Shown here piece after piece: positions 5,486-7,594 of a stretch of 7,594 bases of DNA. The translations under genes were made by a program, and so were the position numbers. Source of the stretch: Acidobacteriota bacterium (GTDB taxonomy: Bacteria > Acidobacteriota > Terriglobia > Versatilivoradales > Versatilivoraceae); NCBI GenBank assembly GCA_026706225.1, contig JAPOZE010000565.1, positions 1 through 7,594 on the forward strand, read 5' to 3'. Within the stretch, counting starts at the first letter, position 1. Each line of letters starts with the position of its first letter. The notes under the pieces were generated by a model. The model searched no databases. It was not told the origin of the DNA and saw only the letters and a program-made list of their open reading frames with translations.

Positions 5486-6958
5486 ATGAGCGCCCCGTCC
5501 AAGCCCAATATCGTCCTGCTGATCAGCGACAATCAGCGGTTGGATACCCTGGGAATCCTTGGGCGAACCGCCTGTCGTACCCCCACCTGGGATCGCGTGG
5601 CCCGGGAGGGGGTCCTGGTGGAGAACCTGCGGACCACCAGCCCCATCTGCTCTCCGGCCCGCGCTTCCTTCTTCACCGGGTTTCAGCCCCACCAGGCCGG
5701 CATGCCCCATCTGCCCTACCTGGGGGCGCTTCGGGTGGGGGAAGAGGACGAATACCCCGACATGGAGATCACCTTGCCGCCGATCTCCCACTACCTGCGG
5801 GAGGAGGGATACCAGTGCCTCTACGCCGGCAAGTGGCACCTGGGGACCCGCAACGTTCAGCGCTGGTTCGATTGGGTCAGCGCCTGCGACAACGGGGAGC
5901 GTTCCTACGCGGAGTGGTGCCGCTGGCAGGGAGTCCCGGACGGCTTCATCTTTCACGACGACGAGCGCAGCGGACCCTATCGATCCGCCCACTATCCGCG
6001 AATGACGGTGCCCCGGACCGGAATCCTGGACATCCCCGCCGACAAGGAGCACAACCGCTGGATCCTGGGGCACGGCTTCGAGATGTTCGGCCTGCGCGAC
6101 CCCGACAGGCCCTTTTTCCTGGTGATCAGCCTGGAGGGTCCCCATCCTCCCCTGGTGGTTCCCGAGCCCTGGTACCACCTCTACGATCCCGAGGACATCC
6201 CCGAACCGGAGAACTGGGATCCGGGCCCGGGCGAGCCCGGCTTCCTGGAGGGGAGCTACTACCGCCGCTTGAGAAACGAGTGGGGGAAGGACTTCTCGGC
6301 CTGGCGCAAGTCCATCGCCGTCTACTGGGGGTACGCCACCTACATCGACTGGCTCTTCGGCCGGTTCGTCCGGCGCCTGGAAGAATGCGATCTGCTGGAC
6401 GATACCCTGCTGGTGATGCTCTCCGACCACGCCGAGATGATGGGGCAGCACGGGCTGTGGCAGAAGTTCTGTCCCTACGAGGAGGCCATCCGGGTTCCCT
6501 GGGCCATGCGCTGGCCTGCGGCCTTCAAGCCGGGCACGCGTTGTCGGGTGGACGCCAGCCACGTGGACGTGGCCGCCACGCTGCTGTCGCTGGCGGGGGT
6601 CGAGGTCGAGTCCCTGGGCCTGGAAGGTGAAAGCCTGGCGCCTTACTTGACAGGCGCCGAACCCGAGCCCCGGACCCGCGACTGCTTCGTGCAATACAAC
6701 CTGGCCCGCAACTTCGCCGCTTGGCACGGGGTGGAGAACTGGCGGGCCATGGTGCGCCGGCCCTGGAAGTACGTGCTGCATGAGAATGGGGAGACCGAGC
6801 TCTACCACTTGGGCGATGATCCCGGCGAGTTGGCCAACCTGGCGGGTCGTCCCGCCGGCTCCGCCACGGCGGCCACGCTCAGGGAGGCCTTGCTGGCCTG
6901 GTCGCGGCGCACCGGGGATCCCTTTGTGAAACAACTGGAGGCGCGGGCCGGCGGTTGA
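5486..6958 (+). CDS. Type I (formylglycine-dependent) sulfatase, cytosolic type
   Basis: A 490-residue sulfatase of the alkaline-phosphatase superfamily, hydrolysing sulfate esters. C55 in CSPAR is the CxPxR cysteine that a formylglycine-generating enzyme converts to the catalytic aldehyde hydrate. Other active-site marks are D15-N16 (usually Asp-Asp or Asp-Asn metal ligands), R59, K116 and H118 in GKWHLG, H220 in GPHPP, and D314-H315 in SDHAEMMGQHGLWQK. The C-terminal sub-domain has the usual WKYV ... ELYHLGDDPGELANL pattern. Length is normal. The protein opens directly into the first strand (KPNIVLLISD) with no signal peptide, so the enzyme is probably cytosolic and acts on imported or internal sulfate esters. 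The ATG is chosen because the fold begins at once. An in-frame TTG at 5423 would add only low-complexity residues from the hairpin. No clear ribosome site is present. The GNAT gene follows after 15 bases. The substrate is not recognisable. Confidence 0.93.
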   Translation: MSAPSKPNIVLLISDNQRLDTLGILGRTACRTPTWDRVAREGVLVENLRTTSPICSPARASFFTGFQPHQAGMPHLPYLGALRVGEEDEYPDMEITLPPISHYLREEGYQCLYAGKWHLGTRNVQRWFDWVSACDNGERSYAEWCRWQGVPDGFIFHDDERSGPYRSAHYPRMTVPRTGILDIPADKEHNRWILGHGFEMFGLRDPDRPFFLVISLEGPHPPLVVPEPWYHLYDPEDIPEPENWDPGPGEPGFLEGSYYRRLRNEWGKDFSAWRKSIAVYWGYATYIDWLFGRFVRRLEECDLLDDTLLVMLSDHAEMMGQHGLWQKFCPYEEAIRVPWAMRWPAAFKPGTRCRVDASHVDVAATLLSLAGVEVESLGLEGESLAPYLTGAEPEPRTRDCFVQYNLARNFAAWHGVENWRAMVRRPWKYVLHENGETELYHLGDDPGELANLAGRPAGSATAATLREALLAWSRRTGDPFVKQLEARAGG

Positions 6959-6973
6959 GCCGTCCGGTTCGCG

Positions 6974-7594
6974 ATGATGCCGATGGAAAAGACCGATGCC
7001 ATTCCGCTGCGAGACGGGCGCACCCTCGATATCGAGGTCCTGACCTTCCCCATCGACTCCGCCCGGCAAACCGCGCTCATCGGCTTGTGGCGGACCGAGT
7101 GGACCGGGGGGGACTACGACTGGCTGCGCTCCATGAACGGCGACTACAGCCGGCATCTCAGGATCCAGGCGGTGCTGGGAACCATCGAGGGCCGTCCGGC
7201 GGGAACGGCCTCGGTCTGCTACCCCTGCCTGGAGCCGGAAGTCTCGGTGGTCGGATCGGTCCTGACCCACCCGGACTGCCGCCGCCTGGGAGTGGCCGAA
7301 GCCCTGACTTCCGCCGTGGTGGATCTCTCCTTCCGAGCCGGCTGCCGGGTGTCCTACCTGGGAGCCACCCGGGACCCTAGGAACGTCTATCTTCGCTGCG
7401 GGTTCCGCTGGTGGAACGGAGGCGTCATGCGGCTGGAGCGGGAGGATTCCTCCGGGTGCGAGGAGGACTTTTTCGCGCCGGGCCAGGCCACCTCCGTTCG
7501 CCAGGCCAATTGGGGGGACCTGGCCGCCTTCGCCTGCTTCGTGGTTCAGCCCTGGGATACGCTGGTGCTGGATTATCCGCGAGCCCTGCTTTCG
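6974..7594 (+). CDS. GNAT-family N-acetyltransferase, C-terminus cut off by window edge
   Basis: The frame is open for 207 residues to the right edge. Residues about 20-155 fit a GCN5-related acetyltransferase, which moves an acetyl group from acetyl-CoA to an amine. SVVGSVLTHPDCRRLGVAEAL contains the motif A signature R103-x-x-G106-x-A108 that binds the CoA pyrophosphate. The later YLRCGFRWW block matches the usual end of the fold. From residue 172 a second section (TSVRQANWGDLAAF) resembles the start of another GNAT-like domain, so the protein may be a tandem GNAT. In-frame ATGs lie at 6974, 6977 and 6983, and none has a clear ribosome site. The 15-base gap after the sulfatase stop suggests one transcript and perhaps coupled translation. 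The acceptor is unknown. A link to sulfated amino sugars is speculative. Confidence 0.82.
   Translation, partial: MMPMEKTDAIPLRDGRTLDIEVLTFPIDSARQTALIGLWRTEWTGGDYDWLRSMNGDYSRHLRIQAVLGTIEGRPAGTASVCYPCLEPEVSVVGSVLTHPDCRRLGVAEALTSAVVDLSFRAGCRVSYLGATRDPRNVYLRCGFRWWNGGVMRLEREDSSGCEEDFFAPGQATSVRQANWGDLAAFACFVVQPWDTLVLDYPRALLS

Noticed and set aside
5405..7270. Long minus-strand open frame of 621 codons opposite the sulfatase and GNAT genes
   Set aside because: It mirrors the codon structure of the sulfatase, has low-complexity Gly/Pro/Val-rich composition, and runs across the promoter and two genes on the other strand.
1..7594. CRISPR arrays, tRNA or rRNA genes, insertion sequences
   Set aside because: No regularly spaced repeats, no cloverleaf or rRNA-like stretch, and no transposase motif or terminal inverted repeat pair were seen on reading both strands.

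Overview
The window comes from a high-GC bacterium and carries six protein-coding loci. All six have their best matches in bacterial protein families, most genes are tightly spaced, and some starts have Shine-Dalgarno sites. The phylum cannot be read from the sequence. A cytosolic-type sulfatase, a KDGDH-like protein, an RraA-like protein and a carrier-free amidase together would suit an environmental heterotroph such as an acidobacterium, but that is only a guess.

Left part (1-3042, minus strand): a gene set that looks catabolic. In transcription order it holds a dihydrodipicolinate synthase / 5-dehydro-4-deoxyglucarate dehydratase (KDGDH)-like gene, an RraA-like aldolase/decarboxylase, and an amidase-signature hydrolase that runs off the left edge. 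The KDGDH-like gene is broken by a one-base frameshift in a G5 run. It also has Gln where the family has its Schiff-base Lys.

Middle part (about 3130-5330): one minus-strand gene in noticeably lower-GC DNA. It encodes an AlbA_2 (Schlafen-type) domain, a GHKL-type ATPase module of the RecG-C-terminal-like class, and an unusual C-terminal extension with an apparent beta-sandwich and a final conserved-looking block. Low GC and lack of functional relation to its neighbours suggest an acquired cassette, possibly regulatory or defensive. This is the least ordinary element here.

Right part (5382-7594, plus strand): a good sigma70-like promoter, a GC-rich leader that can form a long interrupted hairpin, a type I formylglycine-dependent sulfatase without signal peptide, and 15 bases later a GNAT acetyltransferase that runs off the right edge. 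The last two are probably one transcription unit.

The divergent gap 5028-5485 separates the two transcription directions. It holds the promoter, the leader hairpin and a short inverted repeat, and no convincing gene.
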